A stretch of DNA of 64,000 bases from Chryseobacterium aahli (GCF_022699665.1 NZ_JALDNB010000002.1:801597-865596); one strand, 5' to 3'; shown: positions 7,612-16,485, counted from the stretch's first letter. Numbers and translations: made by a program. Notes: a model not told the origin generated them from the letters alone.

Positions 7612-9036
7612 ATGTTTAATAACAAAATTAATATAAAAACCACCTCAAGAAAATCACTTGGAGATCTGCAAACCCCGATGAATATTTATCTTCAGATCAG
7701 AGATAAATTCCGTGACACCATTCTTCTTGAAAGTTCAGACACAAAGAATATCGATAACAATTTTTCTTTTATTGCGGTAAACGCTATTGCAGGAATTGAA
7801 ATTAAAAACCTCCACGAGTTTGAAGTAAAATTCCCGAATGAAAATCCGGAGAAAAAGCCTTTAGAAAATATAAAAGTTACCGATTTACTCAATGATTTTT
7901 CTAAAGTTTTTGTCTGTGAAAAAAACAATGATTCCATTGAAGAAACAGCACAAAGTCTTTTTGGATACACGAGTTTTGAAGCCGTTCCGCTTTTTGAAAA
8001 CATTCAATTTAAACCTCAAAGCGAAGAAGTTGAAATCCCAATTTTGCGTTACAGACTCTATCAATACGTGATTGCTATTAATCATTTTAATGATGAAATG
8101 CATTTTATCGAAAATCAAATTGACGGTGTAAAGTCTGAAATGCGATTGCTGCAGGATTTAATTAAAAACAAAAATGCCCTCGTTTATCCTTTTGAAAAAG
8201 ATGGTGATGAAACCTCAAATCTTACTGATGAAGAATATCTGGAATTAGTAGAAAAAGCTCAGAAACATTGCATGAGAGGCGATGTTTTTCAATTGGTTTT
8301 GAGTAGAAGATTTGAGCAGAAATTTAAAGGCGATGAGTTTAATGTGTACCGTGCTTTGAGAAACATCAATCCATCTCCATATTTGTTCTTCTTCGACTAT
8401 GGGAATTACAAATTATTTGGTTCAAGTCCTGAAAGTCAATTAATTATTAAAAACAACAAAGCCATCATTCATCCCATTGCAGGAACTTTCAAGAGAAGTG
8501 GTGATTTTGAAACCGATTTGCAGTCTGCCAAAGCTTTAAAAAAAGATCCGAAAGAAAATGCCGAACACACAATGTTGGTTGATTTGGCAAGAAACGACTT
8601 AGGCAAAATGGGAAAAAACGTAACTGTGACCAAACTGAAAGAAATTCAGCTTTTCTCTCACGTCATTCACATGGTCAGTGAAGTGACTGCAGAACTTGAA
8701 GAAAACACCAATCCGTTTGACATTGTTTCTAACACCTTTCCACAGGGAACTTTAAGTGGAGCTCCAAAATACAAAGCCCTTCAGCTCATCAACGAATACG
8801 AAAAAGACTCCCGTGGATATTACGGTGGCTGCATCGGAATGGTTGGTTTGAATGGCGATTGCAATCAGGCAATTATGATCCGAACTTTTCTGAGCAAAAA
8901 CAACACATTGTTTTATCAGGCAGGAGCTGGATTGGTCGCAAAATCAGTTCCTCAAAACGAACTGGAAGAAGTAAACAATAAACTGAACGCTTTGAAAAGA
9001 GCGGTAGAGAAGGCGGAAAAATTAGTTGTTAATTAA
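7612..9036 (+). CDS. trpE: Anthranilate synthase component I
   Basis: 474 residues of the chorismate-utilising enzyme family. The catalytic C-terminal domain carries MRGDVFQLVLSRRF, PSPYLFFFDYG, the HPIAGTFKR motif, LVDLARNDLG, and the closing GGCIGMVGLNG and QAGAGLVA segments. With TrpG it makes anthranilate from chorismate and glutamine, the first step of Trp synthesis. It is the first structural gene after the attenuator. The N-terminal regulatory domain is shorter than in E. coli TrpE (about 520 residues), as is common in Bacteroidota. Confidence 0.96.
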   Translation: MFNNKINIKTTSRKSLGDLQTPMNIYLQIRDKFRDTILLESSDTKNIDNNFSFIAVNAIAGIEIKNLHEFEVKFPNENPEKKPLENIKVTDLLNDFSKVFVCEKNNDSIEETAQSLFGYTSFEAVPLFENIQFKPQSEEVEIPILRYRLYQYVIAINHFNDEMHFIENQIDGVKSEMRLLQDLIKNKNALVYPFEKDGDETSNLTDEEYLELVEKAQKHCMRGDVFQLVLSRRFEQKFKGDEFNVYRALRNINPSPYLFFFDYGNYKLFGSSPESQLIIKNNKAIIHPIAGTFKRSGDFETDLQSAKALKKDPKENAEHTMLVDLARNDLGKMGKNVTVTKLKEIQLFSHVIHMVSEVTAELEENTNPFDIVSNTFPQGTLSGAPKYKALQLINEYEKDSRGYYGGCIGMVGLNGDCNQAIMIRTFLSKNNTLFYQAGAGLVAKSVPQNELEEVNNKLNALKRAVEKAEKLVVN

Positions 9037-9051
9037 TTATTATAAAATAAA

Positions 9052-9660
9052 ATGACAGATATACCATCAACCAACAACCAACAATCAACAACCAAAATAT
9101 TGGTCTTCGATAACTACGACAGCTTCACCTACAATCTCGTTCAGATGATTGAAAAAATCACGAATCAAACAGTTGACGTTTACCGAAACGATGAAATTTC
9201 ATTGGAAGAAATCGAAAAATATGAAAAAATCATCCTTTCTCCAGGACCAGGAATTCCTGAAGAAGCTGGAGTCTTGTTGGATTTAATTAAAAAATATGCG
9301 CCAACAAAAAGCATTTTAGGAGTTTGTCTTGGCCAGCAGGCGATCGCAGAAGCTTTTGGCGGAAATTTAATCAATCTGACAGAAATTTTTCACGGAGTAG
9401 CAACGTCTTCAAAAACCATTAGAGAAAATGTAAAATTATTCAAAGATTTACCCAAAGAAATCGAAGTTGGAAGATACCACAGCTGGGCAGTCAATCCCGA
9501 GAATTTCCCTGCAGAACTGGAAATTACCGCAACGGATAACGATGGAATGATCATGGCTTTGCAACACAGAAATTATGATGTTCACGGCGTTCAGTTTCAC
9601 CCAGAGAGCATTTTAACTCCCGATGGAGAACAAATTATCAGAAATTTCCTTCTTAATTAA
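9052..9660 (+). CDS. trpG: Anthranilate synthase component II (glutamine amidotransferase)
   Basis: 202 residues, class I amidotransferase. The nucleophile is Cys92 in GVCLGQQAIAE; the His/Glu of the triad are at about 183/185 in FHPESIL. ILSPGPGIPEEAG forms the oxyanion region. It supplies ammonia to TrpE. The conserved core starts at KILVFDNYDSFTYNLV (residue 15). The first 14 residues are extra, rich in N, Q, S and T, and are encoded by a 7-nt repeat array (9065-9099). No alternative in-frame ATG lies closer to the core. Confidence 0.95.
   Translation: MTDIPSTNNQQSTTKILVFDNYDSFTYNLVQMIEKITNQTVDVYRNDEISLEEIEKYEKIILSPGPGIPEEAGVLLDLIKKYAPTKSILGVCLGQQAIAEAFGGNLINLTEIFHGVATSSKTIRENVKLFKDLPKEIEVGRYHSWAVNPENFPAELEITATDNDGMIMALQHRNYDVHGVQFHPESILTPDGEQIIRNFLLN
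9065..9099 (+). repeat. Heptanucleotide array (unit NNNCAAC) inside the 5' end of trpG
   Basis: Five consecutive 7-nt units starting at 9065 follow the pattern NNNCAAC, the last one decayed. The array encodes the non-conserved N-terminal residues of TrpG. The same unit recurs inside trpF at 12772-12799. Confidence 0.6.
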
Positions 9661-9671
9661 GTTCAAAAACA

Positions 9672-10355
9672 ATGAAAATTTTAAGCTGGAATCTTGAACG
9701 GCCGAAGAAAAATCAGTTGGCGAAAATAAATCAAATTCAAAATTTGATAAAAAATGAAAATGCTGACATTATTATTGTGACAGAAAGTAATCGATGTATT
9801 GATTTTGGACAAGAATATTTTGAGCTTCATACAGATTTCCTGCATTCATTTCATGATCATCAAAATTATTCTGAGGGCGAAAACAGAGTCAGTATCTATT
9901 CTAAATTTCCTTTCAAAAAGCAAATTTCAACTTACGATTCTTTCACAACCGTTTGCGGTTTAGCAGAAACAAATTTTGGTGAATTAGTGATTTATGGAAG
10001 CATTATCGGAATCTTCGGCGGAAAAGGTCTTCATTTTGAAAATGATTTGGAACAACAGAAAAAAGACATTAAAAATTTAAAAGGAAATATTTGTTTTTCA
10101 GGAGATTTTAATATTTCGTTTTCAGGATGGAAATATCCAAGTATAAAAATAATTGAAGGAACTAAAGAATTTTTCAGTGCTCAGAATTTAGAAATAATTA
10201 CAGAAAATAATAAGGACAGCGCTATTCACACCATCTTTAATAAAGATTTTTTAAAAGATAAAATTTACACTACAAAAATGATTGGAATCGATAGAAAAAT
10301 ATCGGATCACAACCTGATTATCTGCGAAATTTCAAAACAAAATCAACAATCATGA
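9672..10355 (+). CDS. Endonuclease/exonuclease/phosphatase-family hydrolase inside the trp operon
   Basis: 227 residues with the EEP (DNase I-like) fold signature: Asn7 in LSWNLERP, the metal-binding Glu38 in IIVTESN, the GDFN motif (CFSGDFNISF) and a C-terminal SDHN. Members hydrolyse phosphodiester or phosphomonoester bonds; the substrate here is unknown. The gene starts 11 nt after trpG and its stop overlaps the trpD start (ATGA), so it is transcribed with the trp genes although no EEP enzyme is needed for Trp synthesis. Confidence 0.82.
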   Translation: MKILSWNLERPKKNQLAKINQIQNLIKNENADIIIVTESNRCIDFGQEYFELHTDFLHSFHDHQNYSEGENRVSIYSKFPFKKQISTYDSFTTVCGLAETNFGELVIYGSIIGIFGGKGLHFENDLEQQKKDIKNLKGNICFSGDFNISFSGWKYPSIKIIEGTKEFFSAQNLEIITENNKDSAIHTIFNKDFLKDKIYTTKMIGIDRKISDHNLIICEISKQNQQS

Positions 10356-11341
10356 AAGAAATACTAGAATACCTTTTCAATCATCACACCTTATCAAAAT
10401 CGGAAGCAAAAGCGATTATGATTGAAATTGCTCAAAATAAATTTAATGCCACCGAAGTGACAGCTTTCGTCAGTATTTTTCTGATGCGGAATATCACATT
10501 AGAAGAATTGGAAGGCTTCAGACAGGCTTTGCTCACCATGGCTGTTGAAGTCAGCATCGAAGCCGACAACACCATCGACATCGTAGGAACTGGCGGTGAC
10601 GGAAAAAACACCATCAACATTTCCACTTTAGCAAGTTTTGTCGTTGCCGGAGCCGGACAGAAGGTGACCAAGCATGGAAATTACGGAGCTTCAACCATTA
10701 CAGGTTCATCAAATGTGTTGGAAGCTTTGGGTTATCAGTTCAAAAAAACTTCTGAAGAATTAAATCAGGATTTGGAAAAAGCCAACATCTGTTTTCTGCA
10801 CGCTCCTTATTTTCATCCGGCATTGCAGTCTGTAGGTGCTTTGAGGAAATCTTTAGGTTTACGTACGTTTTTCAACCTGCTTGGTCCTTTGGTCAATCCT
10901 GCGAAACCTCAGTTTTCAGTAATTGGCGTTTACAATCTTGAGATTGCAAGAATTTATCAGTATTTGCTGCAAAAAGACAGTCGGGATTTTATTCTGGTGC
11001 ATGGTTTGGACGGCTACGACGAAATCAGCCTCATCGGAGACAGCAAAATCATCACGAAGACCGGCGAAGAAATTTATTCCTCAAAAGATTTAGGTTTTAA
11101 TCCTGTTGATCCTCAGAATATTTCGGGAGGTTCAACCATTCAGGAATCTGCGGAACTATTCAAAAACATTTTGGAGGGAAATGGTTCGGCAGATCAGAAC
11201 GCAGTAGTTATAGCGAATGCAGCCATTGCACTTTATCATACAAAAAAATGGAGTTCATATCAGGATTGTCGTTTGCTCGCACAGGAAAGTTTAGAAAGTG
11301 GAAAAGCACTAATGAGTTTAAACAATTTGATTACGCATTAG
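10352..11341 (+). CDS. trpD: Anthranilate phosphoribosyltransferase
   Basis: 329 residues of the nucleoside phosphorylase/PRTase class III family. It shows the PRPP-binding DIVGTGGDGKNTINIST (about 74-90) and KHGNYGASTITGSSNVLEALG, plus RTFFNLLGPLVNP. It transfers phosphoribose from PRPP to anthranilate. It overlaps the EEP gene by 4 nt (ATGA), implying coupled translation. A 228-nt gap with repeats separates it from trpC. Confidence 0.96.
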   Translation: MKEILEYLFNHHTLSKSEAKAIMIEIAQNKFNATEVTAFVSIFLMRNITLEELEGFRQALLTMAVEVSIEADNTIDIVGTGGDGKNTINISTLASFVVAGAGQKVTKHGNYGASTITGSSNVLEALGYQFKKTSEELNQDLEKANICFLHAPYFHPALQSVGALRKSLGLRTFFNLLGPLVNPAKPQFSVIGVYNLEIARIYQYLLQKDSRDFILVHGLDGYDEISLIGDSKIITKTGEEIYSSKDLGFNPVDPQNISGGSTIQESAELFKNILEGNGSADQNAVVIANAAIALYHTKKWSSYQDCRLLAQESLESGKALMSLNNLITH

Positions 11342-11391
11342 TTTTGGGCTACCATTTAATTTCATAGAAAGTCAATCAAATTTTCTTTTAT

Positions 11392-11460
11392 GGCGACAAA
11401 TTCCGTCTTCCGCTCCCACTCTTTTGCTTCGCAAAAGGAGTTCCGCTCAAGCCGGGTCGC
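11392..11460 (+). repeat. REP-like element, copy 2, between trpD and trpC
   Basis: Ends GGCGAC (11392-11397) and GTCGC (11456-11460) pair. The centre is a perfect hairpin CTTTTGC-ttc-GCAAAAG. The body shares TTCCGTCTTCCGCTCCCACT and GGAGTTCCGCTCAAGCCGGG with copy 3 at 17176. Copies 1 and 3 end in GCAGC/GCTGC instead, so the two ends co-vary. Confidence 0.7.
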
Positions 11461-11498
11461 AATGTTATTATAATCAGAAAATTTAGTTAATAAATCAA

Positions 11499-11557
11499 AA
11501 CCACAATGTTCACAGAACCTTGTTTACCTTGTGAAAAACCTTGTGTCCTTAGTGGTT
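11499..11557 (+). repeat. Palindrome-ended element AACCAC...GTGGTT with ACCTTGT units
   Basis: Inverted 6-bp ends (11499-11504 and 11552-11557) enclose several near-copies of ACCTTGT. With the REP-like element it fills the trpD-trpC gap. It ends 12 nt before the trpC start. Confidence 0.45.
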
Positions 11558-11569
11558 AAAAAGTAAAAA

Positions 11570-12349
11570 ATGAACATCTTAGATAAAATCATCGCAAGAA
11601 AAAAAGAGGAAATTTCAGATTCAAAATCCAGAATTTCTTTGCAACAGTTGAAAGATTCAGAATTTTTCAACAGGAAAAATTTATCGTTAAAAGAAACATT
11701 ACAATCAAAATCGGGAATTATCGCAGAATTTAAAAGACAATCTCCATCAAAAGGAATTATTAATGATAAAGTTTCTCCTCTTGAAGTTGTTTCAGCTTAT
11801 GAAAACTTCGGAGCAAGTGCCGTTTCTATTTTGACTGATAAAGATTTTTTTGGTGGAAGTTTTGAAGATATTTTGAATGTGCGAAATCATATCAACATTC
11901 CAATTCTGCGAAAGGATTTTATGATTGATGAGTATCAGTTTTATGAAGCAAAATCGATGGGTGCAGACGTAATTTTGCTAATCGCAGCGAGTCTATCGGC
12001 CAATCAGGTTTCAGAGTTTACTAAATTGGCGCACAGTTTAAATTTGGAAGTTTTATTGGAGATTCACACCGAAGATGAACTTCAGCACATCAATAAAAAC
12101 ATTGATTTTGTGGGCATCAACAACAGAAATTTAAAAGATTTTAAAGTTGATTTACAGCATTCCGTTCATCTGAAAAATCAACTTCCGGAAAATACTTTTT
12201 CCATCGCAGAAAGCGGTATTTACAGCGAAGAAGATTTCAAATTCCTGAAAGAAAAAGGTTTTGACGGATTTTTAATGGGCGAATATTTTATGAAAAATCA
12301 AAATCCCGGAAATAAATTCTCTGAATTTGTTTCCAATGTAACAATCTAA
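11570..12349 (+). CDS. trpC: Indole-3-glycerol-phosphate synthase
   Basis: 259 residues, TIM barrel. Catalytic and substrate-binding motifs are visible: IIAEFKRQSPSKG, VSILTDKDFFGGS, ILRKDFMIDEYQ, VLLEIHTEDEL, GINNRNLKDFKVD and IAESGIYSEED. It closes the ring of carboxyphenylamino-deoxyribulose phosphate. Its last codons and stop (NVTI-stop) are built from an 8-nt repeat array that continues into the start of trpF. Confidence 0.96.
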   Translation: MNILDKIIARKKEEISDSKSRISLQQLKDSEFFNRKNLSLKETLQSKSGIIAEFKRQSPSKGIINDKVSPLEVVSAYENFGASAVSILTDKDFFGGSFEDILNVRNHINIPILRKDFMIDEYQFYEAKSMGADVILLIAASLSANQVSEFTKLAHSLNLEVLLEIHTEDELQHINKNIDFVGINNRNLKDFKVDLQHSVHLKNQLPENTFSIAESGIYSEEDFKFLKEKGFDGFLMGEYFMKNQNPGNKFSEFVSNVTI

Positions 12350-12379
12350 ATAATGTAACAGTTTATCAATCTAGCAATG
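12335..12379 (+). repeat. Octanucleotide array (unit AATNTANC) bridging trpC stop and trpF start
   Basis: About five units of 8 nt, with one extra T between units 2 and 3, span 12335-12379. They include the trpC stop codon (12347-12349) and the ATG of trpF (12377), so the junction consists entirely of repeat. Confidence 0.55.
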
Positions 12380-13045
12380 ACTGAAAACAATAAACAACCA
12401 AGCGAAAATCATCAGCCGAAAGTAAAAGTCTGCGGATTAACCCAGCTAATCCAGATTCGTGAATTAGTGGCATTAAAAATTGATTTTTTAGGTTTTATTT
12501 TTTACGAAAAATCACCAAGATTTGTTTTGAACCATTTGAGTTTAGATGAAATTGCTAAAATAAATCATCAGGGGAAAGTGGGTGTTTTCGTGAATGAAAG
12601 TGTTGAAAAAATTGTTAACATTTCAGAAGAAGCAGATTTAAATTTCATTCAACTTCACGGCGATGAAAATGAAGAACATTTTCTAAGATTAAGACAGAGA
12701 TTAAACAAAAATATAAAGATTATTAAAGTAATTAGAATCGGAAATCAATCTTCCACAGAATTGCAAAAAACCATCAACAGACAACTGTCAACCATCAACT
12801 ACCTTCTTTTCGACACCGATTCAAAAGCTTTTGGCGGAACAGGAAAAACCTTTGATTGGAATGTTCTAAACGAAATTAAAATATCACTTCCGTATTTTCT
12901 AAGCGGCGGAATATCTTTGGAAAATGCCAAAGATATTAACAATTTAAGTCAAAAACCATTTGCTTTGGATATCAATTCAAAATTTGAAATTGAGCCCGGA
13001 ATTAAAGATTTAGAAAAAATAAAAAAACTAAAACTTAATCAATGA
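12377..13045 (+). CDS. trpF: Phosphoribosylanthranilate isomerase
   Basis: 222 residues, TIM barrel. Motifs: VKVCGLTQ with the catalytic Cys (about 19), GFIFYEKSPRFV, GVFVNES, IQLHGDE, LLFDTDSKAFGGTGKTFDW with the catalytic Asp, FLSGGISLENA, and LDINSKFE near the end. It performs the Amadori rearrangement of PRA. The first 13 residues are extra and partly repeat-encoded. A stretch around residues 131-141 (KTINRQLSTIN) before LLFDTDS is encoded by a heptad array. The stop overlaps the OsmC gene (ATGA). Confidence 0.95.
   Translation: MTENNKQPSENHQPKVKVCGLTQLIQIRELVALKIDFLGFIFYEKSPRFVLNHLSLDEIAKINHQGKVGVFVNESVEKIVNISEEADLNFIQLHGDENEEHFLRLRQRLNKNIKIIKVIRIGNQSSTELQKTINRQLSTINYLLFDTDSKAFGGTGKTFDWNVLNEIKISLPYFLSGGISLENAKDINNLSQKPFALDINSKFEIEPGIKDLEKIKKLKLNQ
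12772..12799 (+). repeat. Heptanucleotide array (NNNCAAC) inside the trpF coding sequence
   Basis: Four consecutive units NNNCAAC (12772-12799) are read in frame as part of a loop before the catalytic strand. It is the same unit as in trpG at 9065. Confidence 0.6.
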
Positions 13046-13515
13046 AAAACCACAACTACAAATCAAAAATAGAATGGACGGGAAATACCGGTGAATCAAC
13101 CAAAAACTATCGCTCATACGAAAGAAATTACACCATTTCAGTTGATGGAAAAGCGGAGATTTACGGTTCTTCAGATCCTGCATTTTTAGGAAATCCCGAG
13201 CTTCACAATCCTGAAGACTTATTATTAGCTTCTGTTTCATCCTGTCATTTGTTATGGTATCTGCATTTTTGCTCGGTCAATAACATTTTGGTCTTAGAAT
13301 ATATAGATTTTGCAGAAGGAACAATGATAGAAAGTGAAAATGGAAGTGGCAAATTCACTGAAATTATCCTTAAACCTAAAATTTTAGTTGCTGAAAAAAA
13401 TATGATTGAAAAAGCAATCGAGCTGCATCAAAAAGCAAATGAATATTGCTTCATTGCCAACTCTTTGAATTTTGAAATAAAACATCAACCAGAAATTAAC
13501 TACAAAAATGATTAA
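13042..13515 (+). CDS. OsmC-family protein inside the trp operon
   Basis: 157 residues of the OsmC/Ohr superfamily. It has the two conserved reactive cysteines, in [13 protein letters not shown] (about residue 69) and [10 protein letters not shown] (about 135), and the PEDLLLAS motif. Family members reduce organic hydroperoxides. It overlaps trpF by 4 nt and trpB by 8 nt, so it is tightly embedded between them. It differs from the Ohr-type protein at 17756 and has no known role in Trp synthesis. Confidence 0.85.
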   Translation: MKNHNYKSKIEWTGNTGESTKNYRSYERNYTISVDGKAEIYGSSDPAFLGNPELHNPEDLLLASVSSCHLLWYLHFCSVNNILVLEYIDFAEGTMIESENGSGKFTEIILKPKILVAEKNMIEKAIELHQKANEYCFIANSLNFEIKHQPEINYKND

Positions 13516-14701
13516 AACAAATTATAAAAACCCAGACGAAAACGGATATTACGGAGAATTCGGCGGCGCATTCATCCCCGAAATGCTATATCCAAATGTG
13601 GAAGAACTACAGAAAAATTATCTTGAAATTATAGAATCCGAAGAATTTCAAAATGAATATCAGGATTTATTAAAAAACTATGTCGGACGTGCTACTCCAC
13701 TCTATTTTGCGAAGAATTTAAGTGAAAAATATAAAACTAAAGTTTATTTAAAAAGAGAAGATCTTAACCACACCGGTGCGCACAAAATCAATAACGCTTT
13801 GGGACAGGTTCTATTGGCAAAACGTTTGGGTAAACATAGAATTATTGCTGAAACCGGAGCCGGACAACATGGTGTTGCAACAGCAACAGCTTGTGCCTTA
13901 CTTGGACTAGAATGTATTGTTTATATGGGCGAAATCGACATTGCGAGACAGGCTCCGAATGTTGGAAGAATGAAAATGTTGGGAGCAACCGTAATTCCTG
14001 CAACTTCCGGTTCGAAAACGTTGAAAGATGCTGTTAACGAAGCGCTAAGAGATTGGATTAATAACTCAACCACAACACATTATGTCATTGGAAGTGTGGT
14101 TGGACCACATCCGTTTCCTGATTTGGTAGCGAGATTTCAATCGGTGATTTCTAAAGAAATTAAAGAACAGCTTCACGAACAAATCGGAAGAGAAAATCCG
14201 GATTACGTGATTGCCTGTGTGGGTGGCGGAAGCAATGCTGCAGGAACTTTCTATCATTTTGTAGAGGAAGAGAACGTAAAAATCATTGCTGCAGAAGCAG
14301 GAGGTTTTGGCGTTGAATCAGGAAAATCTGCTGCGACTACTTTTTTAGGAACTTTAGGTGTTTTGCACGGAAGTAAAAGTTTAGTCATGCAGACCAATGA
14401 CGGACAGGTTATCGAGCCTCACTCGATTTCAGCAGGTTTGGATTATCCGGGAATCGGGCCGTTTCACGCAAATTTATTTAAAGAAAACCGTGCAGAATTT
14501 TTCAGTATTAATGATGATGAAGCGTTACAGTCTGCTTTTGATTTAACCAAATTAGAAGGAATTATTCCTGCTTTGGAAAGTGCTCATGCTTTGGCAGTTT
14601 TAAATAAGAAAAAGTTTAACGAAAATGATATTGTGGTCATTTGCTTAAGTGGCCGTGGCGACAAGGATATGGAAACCTACCTAAAAGAAATTAGAAGTTA
14701 G
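13508..14701 (+). CDS. trpB: Tryptophan synthase beta chain
   Basis: 397 residues, PLP fold type II. The PLP lysine is in [13 protein letters not shown] (about residue 91). Also present are [22 protein letters not shown] (phosphate loop), [16 protein letters not shown], and the closing [10 protein letters not shown]. It condenses indole with serine. The last codons (KEIRS-stop) are part of a 7-nt repeat array whose inverted counterpart lies before trpA. Confidence 0.97.
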   Translation: MIKTNYKNPDENGYYGEFGGAFIPEMLYPNVEELQKNYLEIIESEEFQNEYQDLLKNYVGRATPLYFAKNLSEKYKTKVYLKREDLNHTGAHKINNALGQVLLAKRLGKHRIIAETGAGQHGVATATACALLGLECIVYMGEIDIARQAPNVGRMKMLGATVIPATSGSKTLKDAVNEALRDWINNSTTTHYVIGSVVGPHPFPDLVARFQSVISKEIKEQLHEQIGRENPDYVIACVGGGSNAAGTFYHFVEEENVKIIAAEAGGFGVESGKSAATTFLGTLGVLHGSKSLVMQTNDGQVIEPHSISAGLDYPGIGPFHANLFKENRAEFFSINDDEALQSAFDLTKLEGIIPALESAHALAVLNKKKFNENDIVVICLSGRGDKDMETYLKEIRS

Positions 14702-14768
14702 ATACTAGAAATTAGTATTTAATGGAATCAAAATCTAACCTCTAACTTCTAATCTCTAACATCTAAAA
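14686..14768. repeat. Inverted pair of heptad arrays at the trpB-trpA junction
   Basis: The left arm (14686-14720) has five units AGANNTT and includes the trpB stop at 14699-14701. The right arm (14734-14768) has five units TCTAANN, the reverse complement of the same unit. The two arms can form a long imperfect hairpin between trpB and trpA, ending just before the trpA ATG at 14770. Confidence 0.65.
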
Positions 14769-14769
14769 A

Positions 14770-15504
14770 ATGAAAAAACTAAACATATATTTCACAGCAG
14801 GAATTCCACAATTGGAAGATACTGGCGATATTATAAAACTCATCCAAGATTCCGGAGCGGATATGATGGAAATTGGGATGCCCTATTCCGATCCTGTTGC
14901 CGATGGACCGGTTATTCAAAAAGCACATGAATTGGCTTTGAATAACGGAATGACCATTGAAAAACTCTTTTTTCAATTAAAATCAATTAAAAACGAAATT
15001 AAAATTCCAATTATTTTGATGGGATATATCAATCCTGTTTTAAGTTTCGGATTTGAAAATTTCTGCAGAGAATGTTCTGAAAGCGGTGTTTCGGGATTGA
15101 TTATTCCTGATCTCCCGCCCATCGAATTCGAAAAAAATTATCAGAAAATTTTAGAAAAATATAATTTGAATTTTACGTTTTTGATCACTCCTGAAACCTC
15201 AGATGAAAGGATTTTGTATTTGGATTCTTTAAGTTCAGGTTTTTTGTATGCGGTAAGTTCATCTTCCACAACGGGAAGCGAGAATGCAGTTTTGAAAAAC
15301 GAAGACTATCTTTCAAGAATTGCTTCTCTTCCACTAAAAAATCCTTTAATGATCGGTTTTGGAATTAAATCTAAGGAAGATTTTGAAAACGTTACCGAAA
15401 AAGCAGACGGCGGAATCATAGGAACTGCCTTCGTCAACATTCTGCTGAACGATAAAGATTGGAAGATAAATGCCATAGATTTTATTCATTCAATAAAAAA
15501 TTAA
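14770..15504 (+). CDS. trpA: Tryptophan synthase alpha chain
   Basis: 244 residues, TIM barrel. Catalytic Glu in MMEIGMPYSDPVADGP, catalytic Asp in LIIPDLPPIEF, YAVSSSSTTGS in loop 6, and the phosphate site GFGIKSKED and GGIIGTAFV. It cleaves indole-3-glycerol phosphate to indole for TrpB. At 244 residues it is shorter than the E. coli enzyme (268). Last trp gene of the operon. Confidence 0.97.
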   Translation: MKKLNIYFTAGIPQLEDTGDIIKLIQDSGADMMEIGMPYSDPVADGPVIQKAHELALNNGMTIEKLFFQLKSIKNEIKIPIILMGYINPVLSFGFENFCRECSESGVSGLIIPDLPPIEFEKNYQKILEKYNLNFTFLITPETSDERILYLDSLSSGFLYAVSSSSTTGSENAVLKNEDYLSRIASLPLKNPLMIGFGIKSKEDFENVTEKADGGIIGTAFVNILLNDKDWKINAIDFIHSIKN

Positions 15505-15511
15505 AAATCAC

Positions 15512-15519
15512 TAAATTTG
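15512..15519 (+). promoter_or_regulatory. lipB: -7 box of a lipB promoter
   Basis: TAAATTTG matches TAnnTTTG and lies 16 nt before the lipB ATG. This suggests that lipB can be transcribed independently of the trp operon that ends 8 nt upstream of the box. Confidence 0.5.
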
Positions 15520-15535
15520 TCTGTTAATAAAAGGC

Positions 15536-16270
15536 ATGAACACATATCAAAATAAAGTCGTAGCATTTGAAGATTTAGGCGTAAAAGATTATCAGTCTTC
15601 CTGGGATTATCAGGAAAAGCTGATGAAAGAAATCATTGATACCAAAGTCAAAAACCGCGACTTACCAGCCGAAGAACGTCACACCACTTCAAATCATTTT
15701 CTTTTGGTAGAGCATCCTCATGTTTATACTTTGGGGAAAAGCGGTCATGAAGAAAATATGTTGGCAGGAATTGATAAATTAAAGGAAATTGAAGCCACTT
15801 TTGTTAAGGTAAATCGTGGCGGAGACATTACTTATCACGGTTTTGGACAGATTGTTGGCTACCCGATTTTAGATCTTGAAAATTTCTTTACTGATATTCA
15901 TTTATACATGAGAAATCTTGAAGAAGTGATCATCAGAACGATGGCTGAATTTGGCTTAAAGGGTGAACGTTCACCGGGAGAAACCGGAGTTTGGCTCGAT
16001 GTAGGAAAACCTTACGCCAGAAAAATCTGCGCAATGGGTGTGAAAGCTTCACGTTGGGTGACCCTGCATGGTTTTGCGTTTAATGTCAACACAGATATGC
16101 GTTATTTTGAATACATTGTCCCTTGTGGAATTAAAGATAAACAGGTGACTTCTTTGAAAAGAGAATTGGAAAGAGAATTGACGACAGATGAAGTTGAAGA
16201 TATTAAAGTGAAGATCAGAAAGCATTTTGCAGATGTTTTTGGAGCGGAATTGGTTAATAATAAAAACTAA
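15536..16270 (+). CDS. lipB: Octanoyl-[ACP]:protein N-octanoyltransferase
   Basis: 244 residues of the LipB family. Signatures: VEHPHVYTLGKSG, VNRGGDITYHGFGQIVGYPI (RGGxxTYHGPGQ type), GVWLDVGKPYARKICAMGVKASRWVTLHG with the catalytic Lys/Cys region, and FEYIVPCGIKDKQVTSL with the conserved Cys. It transfers octanoate from ACP to lipoyl domains in the cytosol. It follows trpA by 31 nt, has its own predicted promoter, and is followed by a hairpin. Confidence 0.96.
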   Translation: MNTYQNKVVAFEDLGVKDYQSSWDYQEKLMKEIIDTKVKNRDLPAEERHTTSNHFLLVEHPHVYTLGKSGHEENMLAGIDKLKEIEATFVKVNRGGDITYHGFGQIVGYPILDLENFFTDIHLYMRNLEEVIIRTMAEFGLKGERSPGETGVWLDVGKPYARKICAMGVKASRWVTLHGFAFNVNTDMRYFEYIVPCGIKDKQVTSLKRELERELTTDEVEDIKVKIRKHFADVFGAELVNNKN

Positions 16271-16299
16271 ACTGCATAAATTCCTTATTAGAATAAATT

Positions 16300-16325
16300 A
16301 ATCCATTGTTTGTTTTCAATGGATT
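16300..16325 (+). terminator. Terminator after lipB
   Basis: AATCCATTG (16300-16308) pairs with CAATGGATT (16317-16325) across an 8-nt loop, followed by a T-rich stretch (TTCTTTTG). Confidence 0.55.
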
Positions 16326-16393
16326 TTCTTTTGATTAAAATTAGAAATACCAACATTATAGATTTCATCTAAAACTCATTTTACAAAATTAAA

Positions 16394-16424
16394 TTGCACA
16401 CAATTTAATTGTTCCATATCTTTG
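16394..16424 (+). promoter_or_regulatory. Bacteroidota-type promoter of the nitroreductase gene
   Basis: TTG at 16394-16396, a 20-nt spacer, then TATCTTTG at 16417-16424: a full match to the TTG...TAnnTTTG promoter. A leader of about 55 nt precedes the ATG at 16486. Confidence 0.65.
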
Positions 16425-16485
16425 CATTGTTATTTTGATTCAGACAATTTACAGAATCAAATTTTTAATTTAAAAATAATAAACA

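Noticed and set aside
9065..14768. 7-nt arrays considered as CRISPR repeats
   Set aside because: Units are far too short, degenerate and without spacers; no cas genes.
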